The translations under genes were made by a program, and so were the position numbers. Below are positions 36,645-45,922 of a stretch of DNA of 64,000 bases, in pieces (the stretch's first letter is position 1; the number at the start of each line of letters is the position of its first letter). The DNA is from Mycolicibacterium aubagnense (lineage in GTDB: Bacteria > Actinomycetota > Actinomycetes > Mycobacteriales > Mycobacteriaceae), in the NCBI RefSeq assembly GCF_010730955.1, contig NZ_AP022577.1:5084001-5148000 (forward strand), read 5' to 3'. The notes under the pieces are model-generated. The model did not search any database. It was given only the letters and a program-made list of their open reading frames with translations, and was not told the origin of the DNA.

Positions 36645-38309
36645 TCACCTCAAGTCAGCTTCGTCGGCCCGAATGGCCCACTGGGCGAAACGCTCGCCGG
36701 TCTCGCGTTGTTTCACGAAGTTGCGCACAACACGGTCGATGTAGTCGCCGAGCTCGGTGGCCAGCACCTTGTGCTGACGCAGCTTGCGGCCGAAACCGCT
36801 GTCCAGGCCCAGGCTGCCGCCCAGGTGCACCTGGAACCCCTCCTCGGGGCCGTTGCCGTCGTCGATCATCTGGCCCTTGAAACCGATGTCGGCGATCTGG
36901 ATGCGGGCGCACGAGTTCGGGCAGCCGTTGAGGTTGATGGTGACGGGCACGTCCAGCTGGGAGTTCAGGTCGGCAAGCCGCTGCTCCAGCTCCGGCACCA
37001 GTGTTTGGGCCCGGACCCGGGTCTCGGCGAACGAGAGCTTGCAGTACTCGATGCCGGTGCAGGCCATCAGGTTCTTGCGCCAGTGTGACGGCCGGGTCTG
37101 CAGGCCCAGCGCGTCCAGGCCGGCGATCAGTTCCTCGACCTTGTCGTCGGCGACGTCGAGGATGATCAGCTTCTGGTACGGGGTCAGCCGGATCCGGTCC
37201 GAGCCGGCGGCTTCGGCCAGGTCGGCAACCTTGGTCAGGATGGTGCCCGAGGAGCGGCCCGCGATTGCCGCGACGCCCACGGCGTTGAGGCCGTTCTTGA
37301 GTTTCTGCACGCCGACGTGGTCGATGGTGTGCGGAACCTGCTCGGGCGCCGGGCCGTCGATCAGCTTGCGGCCGAGGTATTCGGTTTCGAGAACTTCCCG
37401 GAATTTTTCGACGCCCCAGTCCTTGATCAGGAACTTCAGGCGGGCCTTGGAGCGCAGGCGGCGGTAGCCGTAGTCCCGGAAGACCTTGGTGATGCCTTCC
37501 CAGACGTCGGGCACCTCGGCCAGCGGCACCCAGGCGCCGAGGCGCTGGGCGAGCATCGGGTTGGTGGACAGGCCACCGCCGACCCAGATGTCGAGGCCGG
37601 GGCCGTGCTCGGGGTGGTTGACGCCGATGAAGGCGATGTCGTTGATCTCGTGGGCGACGTCCTGCAGACCCGAGATGGCGGTCTTGTACTTGCGGGGCAG
37701 GTTGGAGAACTCCGGGTTTCCGATGTAGCGGCGCACGATCTCGTCGACGGCCCAGCTCGGGTCGAGCACCTCGGTGAGGGATTCACCCGACAGCGGGCCG
37801 CCGAGCACGACGCGGGGGCAGTCGCCGCACGCCTCGGTGGTCTGCAGACCGACGGATTCGAGACGACGCCAGATCTCCGGCACGTCCTCGATGCGGATCC
37901 AGTGGTACTGGATGTTCTCGCGGTCGGTGATGTCGGCGCTGTCGCGAGCGAACTCGACCGAGATATCGCCGATGGTCCGCAGCGCGGCGCTGGTCAGCGC
38001 GCCGCCGTCGCAGCGCACCCGCATCATGAAGTACGGGGCTTCCAGCATGTCGGCGTTGTCGTCGCCGGTGTAGGTGCCGTCGTAGCCCTGCTCGCGCTGC
38101 GTGTAGAGGCCCATCCAGCGGTAGCGGCCGCGCAGGTCGTCTTTGTCGATGCTGCTGAAGCCCTGCTTGGAGTGGACGTCGATGATGCGTTGCCGCACGT
38201 TCAGCGCGTCGTCCTCCAGCTTGAACACCTCGTTGGCGTTCAGCGGCTCGCGATTGCCGAGGGCCCACTGGCCTTCATCGCGGGTCTTGGCGGGTTTAGC
38301 TGTTGTCAC
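36645..38309 (-). CDS. sirA: ferredoxin-dependent sulfite reductase
   Basis: The 554-residue protein reduces sulfite to sulfide with electrons from ferredoxin. Siroheme/[4Fe-4S] ligands are ACTGIEYCKLSF (C-x5-C) and NGCPNSCARIQ (C-x3-C), and GDCPRVVLG is the conserved Cys region near the active site. The GTG at 38309 was chosen because GAAGGAAA lies 9 bases upstream and the product (MTTAKPAKTRDEGQWALG) aligns with M. tuberculosis SirA. First structural gene of the sirA-cysH-che1 operon, preceded by a Cys-rich leader ORF 122 bases upstream. Confidence 0.95.
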   Translation of the reverse strand: MTTAKPAKTRDEGQWALGNREPLNANEVFKLEDDALNVRQRIIDVHSKQGFSSIDKDDLRGRYRWMGLYTQREQGYDGTYTGDDNADMLEAPYFMMRVRCDGGALTSAALRTIGDISVEFARDSADITDRENIQYHWIRIEDVPEIWRRLESVGLQTTEACGDCPRVVLGGPLSGESLTEVLDPSWAVDEIVRRYIGNPEFSNLPRKYKTAISGLQDVAHEINDIAFIGVNHPEHGPGLDIWVGGGLSTNPMLAQRLGAWVPLAEVPDVWEGITKVFRDYGYRRLRSKARLKFLIKDWGVEKFREVLETEYLGRKLIDGPAPEQVPHTIDHVGVQKLKNGLNAVGVAAIAGRSSGTILTKVADLAEAAGSDRIRLTPYQKLIILDVADDKVEELIAGLDALGLQTRPSHWRKNLMACTGIEYCKLSFAETRVRAQTLVPELEQRLADLNSQLDVPVTINLNGCPNSCARIQIADIGFKGQMIDDGNGPEEGFQVHLGGSLGLDSGFGRKLRQHKVLATELGDYIDRVVRNFVKQRETGERFAQWAIRADEADLR

Positions 38310-38366
38310 GGGGTGGTTTCCTTCGCACAAGAGCAGGCGTTGGATCACGCGTTCACCGGGGGCTGT

Positions 38367-38390
38367 CCGGCACTGCCGATCCTGTGCCGG
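38367..38390 (-). promoter_or_regulatory. hairpin in the sirA leader
   Basis: CCGGCAC and GTGCCGG form a 7-base stem with a 10-base loop in the 122-base untranslated stretch between the Cys-rich leader ORF and sirA. It is a candidate part of an attenuator; its role is inferred. Confidence 0.4.
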
Positions 38391-38431
38391 CTGAAGATTC
38401 TGAGGTCAGATCTGAGGCATCAAGGCAGGTA

Positions 38432-38485
38432 TCAAGACAGACAGCAACAGCTGCATACGCGCTTGAAGTCGACATGCCGCCGCAT
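38432..38485 (-). CDS. Cys-rich leader peptide (17 aa) upstream of sirA
   Basis: The ORF encodes MRRHVDFKRVCSCCCLS and a stop, with Cys-Ser-Cys-Cys-Cys near the end. Placement 122 bases before sirA and resemblance to other mycobacterial polycysteine leaders support a role in cysteine-dependent attenuation of sulfite/APS reduction. Unlike the other two leaders, no clear TANNNT box is seen 7 bases before the ATG, so the exact start is less sure. The frame is open upstream. Confidence 0.72.
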   Translation of the reverse strand: MRRHVDFKRVCSCCCLS

Positions 38486-38653
38486 TACCAATGCGGAACC
38501 GAGGGCGCGGTTGAGGCTGGCGGACACCCCGCCATTCTGCCACGAGCAGTGCATTCGGCCTAACCGGGCCAGGTTGGCGATCAGCGTGAGCAAAAAGGTG
38601 TCTGCCGCGCTGCCGACATGGCCCGCTGATCGCCCGGTGGGACACTGGTGCCC

Positions 38654-39805
38654 ATGACCTCCGATGAATCGCGCGACGCCTCCGCCGGTGGTCCGTTCGG
38701 CATCTATGTCCACGTGCCGTTCTGCGCCACCCGGTGCGGGTACTGCGATTTCAACACCTATACCGCTGGTGAGCTGGGGGGAGCTAATCCCGACGGCTGG
38801 CTGCGGGCGCTGCGCACCGAGTTGTCGATGGCCGGTGCCCAGGTCGAGCTACCGGTCGACACGGTGTTCGTCGGCGGCGGCACTCCGTCGCTGCTGGGCG
38901 GCTCCGGGCTGGCGGCGGTGCTTGACGCGGTGCGGGAGAATTTCCGCCTCAATCCCGGCGCCGAGGTCACTACCGAGGCCAATCCGGAGTCGACGTCGCC
39001 CCAGTTCTTCACCGAGCTGTTGGAGGCGGGCTACACCCGGGTTTCGCTGGGCATGCAGTCCACGGCGCCGCACGTGCTGGCGGCACTGGACCGGACGCAT
39101 TCGGCGGGCCGCGCCCCGGCAGCGGCGCGGGAAGCCCTGGCGGCTGGGTTCGCGCACGTCAACCTCGACCTCATCTACGGCACGCCGGGGGAGTCCGACG
39201 ACGATCTGCGCCGTTCCGCGGACGCGGCCATCGATGCCGGTGTCGACCACGTCTCGGCCTATGCGCTGATCGTGGAGGACGGCACCGCGCTGGCCCGGCG
39301 GGTGCGGCGCGGCGAGATCCTCGTGCCCGACGACGACGTGCTCGCCGCCCGCTACGAGCTGCTGGATGCGCACCTCGGCCAAGCCGGGCTGGACTGGTAC
39401 GAGGTGTCGAACTGGAGCCGCCCCGGCGGCGAATGCCGGCACAACCTGGGCTACTGGGACGGCGGCCAGTGGTGGGGCGCCGGACCCGGCGCGCACGGTT
39501 TCGTCGGGAGTCGGCGGTGGTGGAATGTCAAGCACCCCAACGCTTATGCCGAGGCGCTGGCCGGCGGCCGACTGCCGGTCGCGGACTTCGAGGAATTGGA
39601 CGACGCCACCCGGCACGTCGAGGACGTCATGTTGCGGTTGCGGCTGCGTTCCGGTTTGCCGGTCGCGGTGCTCACCGCAGCCGAGCGGGATCGGGCGCAT
39701 GGGGCGGTGGCCGACGGTCTCGTGGCGGTCACCGACGACCGTCTGGTGTTGACCGATCCGGGCCGCTTATTGGCCGACGCCGTGGTGCGCACCGTCCTGG
39801 ACTGA
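38654..39805 (+). CDS. hemW: radical SAM heme chaperone HemW
   Basis: The 383-residue protein (often annotated hemN) has the radical-SAM motif CATRCGYC (Cys24, Cys28, Cys31), the VGGGTPSLL glycine motif and a HemW-type C-terminal domain. HemW binds heme and delivers it to apoproteins rather than acting as coproporphyrinogen oxidase. GTG at 38648 is an alternative start. It precedes mbtI with an 88-base gap that contains the iron box. Confidence 0.92.
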   Translation: MTSDESRDASAGGPFGIYVHVPFCATRCGYCDFNTYTAGELGGANPDGWLRALRTELSMAGAQVELPVDTVFVGGGTPSLLGGSGLAAVLDAVRENFRLNPGAEVTTEANPESTSPQFFTELLEAGYTRVSLGMQSTAPHVLAALDRTHSAGRAPAAAREALAAGFAHVNLDLIYGTPGESDDDLRRSADAAIDAGVDHVSAYALIVEDGTALARRVRRGEILVPDDDVLAARYELLDAHLGQAGLDWYEVSNWSRPGGECRHNLGYWDGGQWWGAGPGAHGFVGSRRWWNVKHPNAYAEALAGGRLPVADFEELDDATRHVEDVMLRLRLRSGLPVAVLTAAERDRAHGAVADGLVAVTDDRLVLTDPGRLLADAVVRTVLD

Positions 39806-39869
39806 GCTGTCGCGAAGGCGGAAGCAGACGCTGGGGCCTGAATCACAGGGGCGGGCGATGTATTTCTGG

Positions 39870-41237
<1,368 letters not shown>

Positions 41238-41385
41238 CCTGGAAGTCCAGGCCGGCAGGAGCGTCGGCGGGCGGTTCGCCGCCGGCCCCGGCGACAGTTC
41301 CTCCTCGTGATGTGTACGGCGAATTTACCAGCGGCGCTGATCCGAAGCCGTTACCGAACGGTGACCTGCGGGGTATGGTGCACCG

Positions 41386-42099
41386 GTGGACAAGCCCGGA
41401 TTAGCTGCCGCGACGCGCGCCCGGCGCCGCTGGTCGGTGGCGCTGGCGGCGCTGGTGATGCCGGGTGCGGCGGTTCTTGCCGCGGGCACCGCGACCCAGC
41501 CGACCACCATGGCTGCGGAGGTGGATGTCTGCTGTGCGCAGGTGGTGCCGGCCGAGCCGACCGCGCCGCACTCGGGTTCGTTGGTCATCGCCGAGGCGGC
41601 CGAGGGTTCGCGCGCCATGGTGCGCAGCATTGCGCTGCCGGTGGGCGTCGCCGCCGAGCGTGGGCTGCAGGTGGACACGATCCTCGCGGAACGGGCCGTG
41701 AGCGCCGCGTTCCCGGAGATCCACACGATGATCGGGGTGCGCCCGGATTCGCTGCGCTGGCATCCCGAAGGACTGGCGCTGGACGTGATGGTGCCCGACT
41801 ACGGGTCGTCCGCCGGCAAGGCGCTCGGGGACCGCATCCTGTCGTACGTGCTGGCCAACGCGCAGCGGTTCGATCTGAACCATGTGATCTGGCGTCAGGC
41901 GATCTATTTCCCGGATGGCACCGCCCACCGGATGCCCGACTACGGCGGGCCCGACGCCAATCACTACACCCACGTTCACATCTCGACCAACGGCGGCGGC
42001 TATCCGACGGGTGACGAGGCCTACGTCATCTCCGCGTCAGGCCCCACGCTCCTCAAGGGTGCACCGACACCGACCGTGACGTTCGTCAGCGCGCACTGA
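41386..42099 (+). CDS. secreted protein with LAS/M15-like metal-binding motifs
   Basis: The 237-residue protein has an N-terminal signal-like segment (RRRWSVALAALVMPGAAVLA). A C-terminal domain follows with WHPEGLALDVMVPD and ANHYTHVHIS, whose His/Asp/His pattern recalls zinc-binding LAS-type peptidase or VldE-like domains. Activity is unproven. TATGGT (41374-41379) ends 6 bases before the GTG start, suggesting a leaderless mRNA. Its 3' end overlaps the converging acyltransferase by 14 bases. Confidence 0.72.
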   Translation: MDKPGLAAATRARRRWSVALAALVMPGAAVLAAGTATQPTTMAAEVDVCCAQVVPAEPTAPHSGSLVIAEAAEGSRAMVRSIALPVGVAAERGLQVDTILAERAVSAAFPEIHTMIGVRPDSLRWHPEGLALDVMVPDYGSSAGKALGDRILSYVLANAQRFDLNHVIWRQAIYFPDGTAHRMPDYGGPDANHYTHVHISTNGGGYPTGDEAYVISASGPTLLKGAPTPTVTFVSAH

Positions 42100-43426
42100 G
42101 TCCGGGAGCGGAGCCGTTCTCGGCCGCTTCATGGCGTGCTGCCGGTCGCCCCGCGCTGATCCGGGCACCGACGAGGGTAGCGGTGAAGAGCGCCAACAGC
42201 ATCCAGCCCGACCCCGTCCCCAGCCCGTACTTGGCCATCAGCAGTAGCGCGGCCCCGGCAGCGCAGACCAGCACACCGGCCAGGGTCGACGCGCGTCCCG
42301 TCGCCCGGACCCGGGCATCCCACCACCACAACGGGTTGTGCTCGAGCGGGGACAGCAGCAGGAACATGGCCGTCATCACCACCGCGAAGACCAGGGCCCG
42401 GATCGCGATGTTGCGCCAGAAATACGGGGCTGCCGGGTCGTAGGCATCCAGGCCGGCAGCATGCAGGCCGAACGTCGCGATCGCGATGGCCACGATGTGC
42501 CACAGGTACAACGTCATGGCCCCGCTGTTGCCCACCACGATCAGGTACCAGACCCGGGGACGCTGGGCCCACCGGCGGACCGCGCCGGTGCAGGCGATGA
42601 ACAGGCTCGGCATCCAGATGCACTGTAGGGCAAGCAAAAGCGTGGGGGGCGTCACGTTGGACATGCGTTCGTTGCCGGTGACGACCAATGACACGTCGTA
42701 CGGGCCGAACTTGGCGAGCGCCACCTGAACGGCCAGCGTGCCTGCGGCCACGATCAGCGCGGTACGGGGAGCGGCGAATCGGTGCGCGTAGACCGCACCG
42801 ATGACCATCGGGATCAACCAGACCACAATCAGGTTCGCCGCGCCGGCCGCCAAGGTGTGCGTGCTGATCCGGGCCCAGTCACCGAGCGCCGCGACCGCCA
42901 GGAGGGCAGCGACCACCAGCGCGGCAGATCGTCCCGACCGCAACTGGGCCAATGCGGGGACGAATGCCAGCACGATCAGGTAGGTACCGAGGAACCAGAG
43001 CAGTGCCACCGCCTCATTGCCCAGCGCGGCCGCGGATTCCGCGCCCATGGTGAACCGCACCACGATCAAGGCGGCGGTCCATGCGCCCAGGTACCACAGC
43101 GCGGGTCGGCACAAGCGTTGCGCACGGGTGAAAAGCCACGTGCCCCAGGGCGTCCCGTCCCGCCAACTGTGTATGCCGGCGGCGCCCCCGGCGAAGAAGA
43201 ACAACGGCATGACCTGCAGTACCCAGGTGGCCGGCTGCAAGCTGGGGACGGCGCCCAAGGTGTTGCCGATCTGGACACCGGCAGCGGTGATGGTGGCGAG
43301 CAGCAGTGCGCAGTGGCCGAACATCACCACGAGCAGCGCACCGAGCCGTGCCACATCGATGCTGCGGTCGCGGTCGGGCGCGGTGCGGTCGATCACGGTC
43401 CGGAAGTCGGGCAGGAGTCTTGCCAT
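42086..43426 (-). CDS. acyltransferase family 3 membrane protein
   Basis: The 446-residue protein has about ten membrane helices and the acyltransferase-3 signature RDRSIDVARLGALLVVMFGHCALL with PLFFFAGGAAGIHSWRDG. Such enzymes acylate cell-surface sugars or lipids. The ATG at 43426 directly precedes the family start; a longer open frame upstream is non-conserved. It lies 48 bases after the VC0807-like gene and may share its mRNA. The substrate is unknown. Confidence 0.82.
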   Translation of the reverse strand: MARLLPDFRTVIDRTAPDRDRSIDVARLGALLVVMFGHCALLLATITAAGVQIGNTLGAVPSLQPATWVLQVMPLFFFAGGAAGIHSWRDGTPWGTWLFTRAQRLCRPALWYLGAWTAALIVVRFTMGAESAAALGNEAVALLWFLGTYLIVLAFVPALAQLRSGRSAALVVAALLAVAALGDWARISTHTLAAGAANLIVVWLIPMVIGAVYAHRFAAPRTALIVAAGTLAVQVALAKFGPYDVSLVVTGNERMSNVTPPTLLLALQCIWMPSLFIACTGAVRRWAQRPRVWYLIVVGNSGAMTLYLWHIVAIAIATFGLHAAGLDAYDPAAPYFWRNIAIRALVFAVVMTAMFLLLSPLEHNPLWWWDARVRATGRASTLAGVLVCAAGAALLLMAKYGLGTGSGWMLLALFTATLVGARISAGRPAARHEAAENGSAPGLSAR

Positions 43427-43473
43427 GAGCTGATGATGCCCGAGCGCCGGGCGGCGCGGATGAGTGTGACTAC

Positions 43474-44145
43474 TCAGCGCCGTGATTCTCGATCGCCGCA
43501 GGCCGAGGCGGACGCGAGAGCGTCGTGCTGCCCGACGAACCGGCGAATGCGGGCCACCGCGAACACGATGCTGAGGACCACGAGGGTGGGGCCGGTTGCG
43601 ACGATGACGAACTGTGAGAGGTCCACCGGGTAGTTGACGATCAGGTACAGCGCGAACACGGGATAGACACCGCAGAGCAGCCCGAGTCCGACGCACAGCT
43701 GCGTGTGCAGCCGGTGCCAGTCCTGGATGCTCTGCTCGGTCCAGCCGCGGTCGGGCAGGGCCGGCTCGGCGAGCATGGGGGAGACGACGCCGGCGACCTT
43801 CTTCGAATTCGGCTTGCGCAGCAGGCCGCTGATCGCGAAGGACCAGACCAGCAGGGACATCGGGACGAGCTCGAGGGCTTGCACGATGCGCGGGTTCTTG
43901 GTGGTGAGTGCGATGGTGAGCGAGCACGCGGCGCCGACGATCACCACGACGTTCGCGGGCTCGACCTTCCGCTTGCGCACCATGGTCAGCGCGCCCTGCG
44001 CGGCAGCGGTGACGATCGCACCGACCAGCGCCAGGTACGGCTCGACGTCGAACATGCGCAGCACGTAGTACGCGACCAGCGGCGGCACGGTGTTGATCGC
44101 CGTGTTGGTGACGTATTCGCGCAGGGTCTTCGGAGTATCGGACAT
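43474..44145 (-). CDS. VC0807-like membrane protein downstream of mbtA
   Basis: The 223-residue protein has five to six hydrophobic segments (PPLVAYYVLRMFDVEPYLALVGAIVTAAAQG and others) and resembles VC0807/septation-like membrane proteins. AAGGAG lies about 10 bases before ATG 44145. A longer start at 44175 (MNQPHKEPAS) would overlap the mbtA stop by ATGA. Co-transcription with mbtA suggests iron-regulated expression, but function is unknown. Confidence 0.62.
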   Translation of the reverse strand: MSDTPKTLREYVTNTAINTVPPLVAYYVLRMFDVEPYLALVGAIVTAAAQGALTMVRKRKVEPANVVVIVGAACSLTIALTTKNPRIVQALELVPMSLLVWSFAISGLLRKPNSKKVAGVVSPMLAEPALPDRGWTEQSIQDWHRLHTQLCVGLGLLCGVYPVFALYLIVNYPVDLSQFVIVATGPTLVVLSIVFAVARIRRFVGQHDALASASACGDRESRR

Positions 44146-44171
44146 CGAAGCTGGCTCCTTGTGGGGTTGGT

Positions 44172-45827
44172 TCATCCGCGAGGGTTGTGGGTGGCGGCGA
44201 TGGCGCGCGTGATGGCTTTCTTGTCGACCTTCCCGACCGCGGTGACCGGCAGTGACGTCTGCGCGATCAGGGTGTCAGGGCGGCTGTGTACCGCGACGCC
44301 GCGGCCGTCGAGATAGCTGTTGAGATCGCTGAGGCTGACGGCCGGGCCGTTGAAAACGAGCACGGCACAAATCTTTTCGCCCAGATATGGGTCGGGTAGC
44401 GGGACCGCGGCGGCGGCCCGGATCGCCGGGTGCGTGAGCAGGTGCTCCTCGAGATCGAGCGCCGAGATGGTCTCGCCGCCACGGTGGATGACGTCCTTGA
44501 TGCGTCCGGTGACCTCGAGATAGCCGTCGGCCCGGCGCCGCACCCGGTCGCCGGTCCGGTAGAAGCCGTCGGGGCTGAACGACCGCTCGTTGTCGGATGG
44601 CGCGCGGTAGTAGCCGCCCAGGGTGTACGGCCCGCGCACCAGGAGCTCGCCTTCGCCGCCCGGTGGCACGTCGGCACCGTCGTCGTCGACGACGCGCAGT
44701 TCATCGTCGGGGCACAGCGGGGCCCCTTGGGTGTGGTCGAGCAGATCCGGGTCGTCGCCGGGGCGGGTGTAGTTGATCAGCCCCTCCGCCATGCCGAAGA
44801 CCTGCTGCAGGCCGGGGGTCAGGGCGGCGCGGACGGCTGCCGCATCGGGCGCGGAGAGCTTGGCGCCGCCGACCTGGAGCAACCGCAACGTCGTGGGGCG
44901 CTGCGGTTCCCAATCGCAGGCCTGCGTCCAGAGGCCGGCCAGCGCGGGCACCAGCGCGCAGACGGTGACGCGGTGCCGGGCGATGGTGGCGAACGCGGAC
45001 TCTGGGCTGGGGTCGGTGGTGAACACGGTGGCTGCGCCGACGGACAGCGCGCCGAGCATTCCCGGGCAGGACAGCGGGAAGTTGTGCGCCGCCGGCAGCA
45101 CTGTCAGATACACATCCGCACTGGTCATTTCGCAGAGTGCGGCGCTGGCGGTGGCGTTGTAGTAGTAGTCGTCGTGGGTGCGGGGGATGAGCTTCGGTGC
45201 GCCCGTCGTGCCGCCCGACACCAGCAGCAGCGCGGGTTCGGCAGTGTCGACTACCGGCGCCGGTATCGGCGCGTGACCGAAAAGTGAGGTCCAACTGGTG
45301 AATTCGCCGGCCGCGCCGTCGACGACGACCTGCCGGAGGGTCGGGTGCTCGGCGACCAGCTCGCGCGCCATGTCGCGATAGTCGAAGCCGCCGAACCGGT
45401 CGGCGATGACGAGGGCGACCGCGCCGCTGACGGCCGCGAAATGGCTGAGTTCGGCGCGGCGGTGGGCGGGCAGGCACATGACGGGTACGGCGCCTGTGCG
45501 CAGCAGCCCGAACAGGGCGATGGGGAAGTTGGCGGTGTTGGGTAATTGGAGCAGCACCCGGTCGCCGGCTCCGAGGCCAAGAGCGGCGAATCCGGCGGCT
45601 GCCTCTGAGGCCAGTCGATCGATTTGGGCAAACGTGTATGACACGGATGGATCGATGACGGCGACGCGATCCGGCCACTGCTGTGCGCCGTCAGTCAGCA
45701 AGCTGTCCAGAGATTTTCCGGCCCAGTAGCCCGCTCGACGGTAGCGCTCGGCGCGCTCGTCCGGAAACGGTACGAAACCGTCCAGCAAATGCGGGGCAGC
45801 CTCGGTGGAGGCAGTGGTGCGCGTCAC
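44172..45827 (-). CDS. mbtA: salicyl-AMP ligase (2,3-dihydroxybenzoate-AMP ligase family)
   Basis: The 551-residue adenylation enzyme activates salicylate with ATP and loads it onto the aryl carrier domain of MbtB. Core motifs: LLLVSGGTTGAPKLIPRTH (P-loop), GFYRTGDRVRR and the C-terminal GKVDKKAI Lys. It is divergent from mbtB across a 95-base gap holding two iron boxes. It matches Rv2384 in length and order. Confidence 0.96.
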   Translation of the reverse strand: MTRTTASTEAAPHLLDGFVPFPDERAERYRRAGYWAGKSLDSLLTDGAQQWPDRVAVIDPSVSYTFAQIDRLASEAAAGFAALGLGAGDRVLLQLPNTANFPIALFGLLRTGAVPVMCLPAHRRAELSHFAAVSGAVALVIADRFGGFDYRDMARELVAEHPTLRQVVVDGAAGEFTSWTSLFGHAPIPAPVVDTAEPALLLVSGGTTGAPKLIPRTHDDYYYNATASAALCEMTSADVYLTVLPAAHNFPLSCPGMLGALSVGAATVFTTDPSPESAFATIARHRVTVCALVPALAGLWTQACDWEPQRPTTLRLLQVGGAKLSAPDAAAVRAALTPGLQQVFGMAEGLINYTRPGDDPDLLDHTQGAPLCPDDELRVVDDDGADVPPGGEGELLVRGPYTLGGYYRAPSDNERSFSPDGFYRTGDRVRRRADGYLEVTGRIKDVIHRGGETISALDLEEHLLTHPAIRAAAAVPLPDPYLGEKICAVLVFNGPAVSLSDLNSYLDGRGVAVHSRPDTLIAQTSLPVTAVGKVDKKAITRAIAATHNPRG

Positions 45828-45865
45828 GGCAGGTCCCTCGGGGTAGGCATGGAGGCAGTGGCAAT

Positions 45866-45884
45866 ATAGGGTAGCCTAATCAAA
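45866..45884. promoter_or_regulatory. IdeR iron box 1 between mbtA and mbtB
   Basis: ATAGGGTAGCCTAATCAAA matches about 15 of 19 consensus positions. Its centre is exactly 20 bases from that of the second box. Confidence 0.78.
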
Positions 45885-45885
45885 A

Positions 45886-45904
45886 TTAGGGCAGCCTGCC
45901 TTTA
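45886..45904. promoter_or_regulatory. IdeR iron box 2 between mbtA and mbtB
   Basis: TTAGGGCAGCCTGCCTTTA matches about 14 of 19 consensus positions and lies 18 bases before the mbtB GTG. Tandem boxes allow repression in both directions when iron is sufficient. Confidence 0.72.
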
Positions 45905-45922
45905 GGTAATCAGGAGGGTTTT

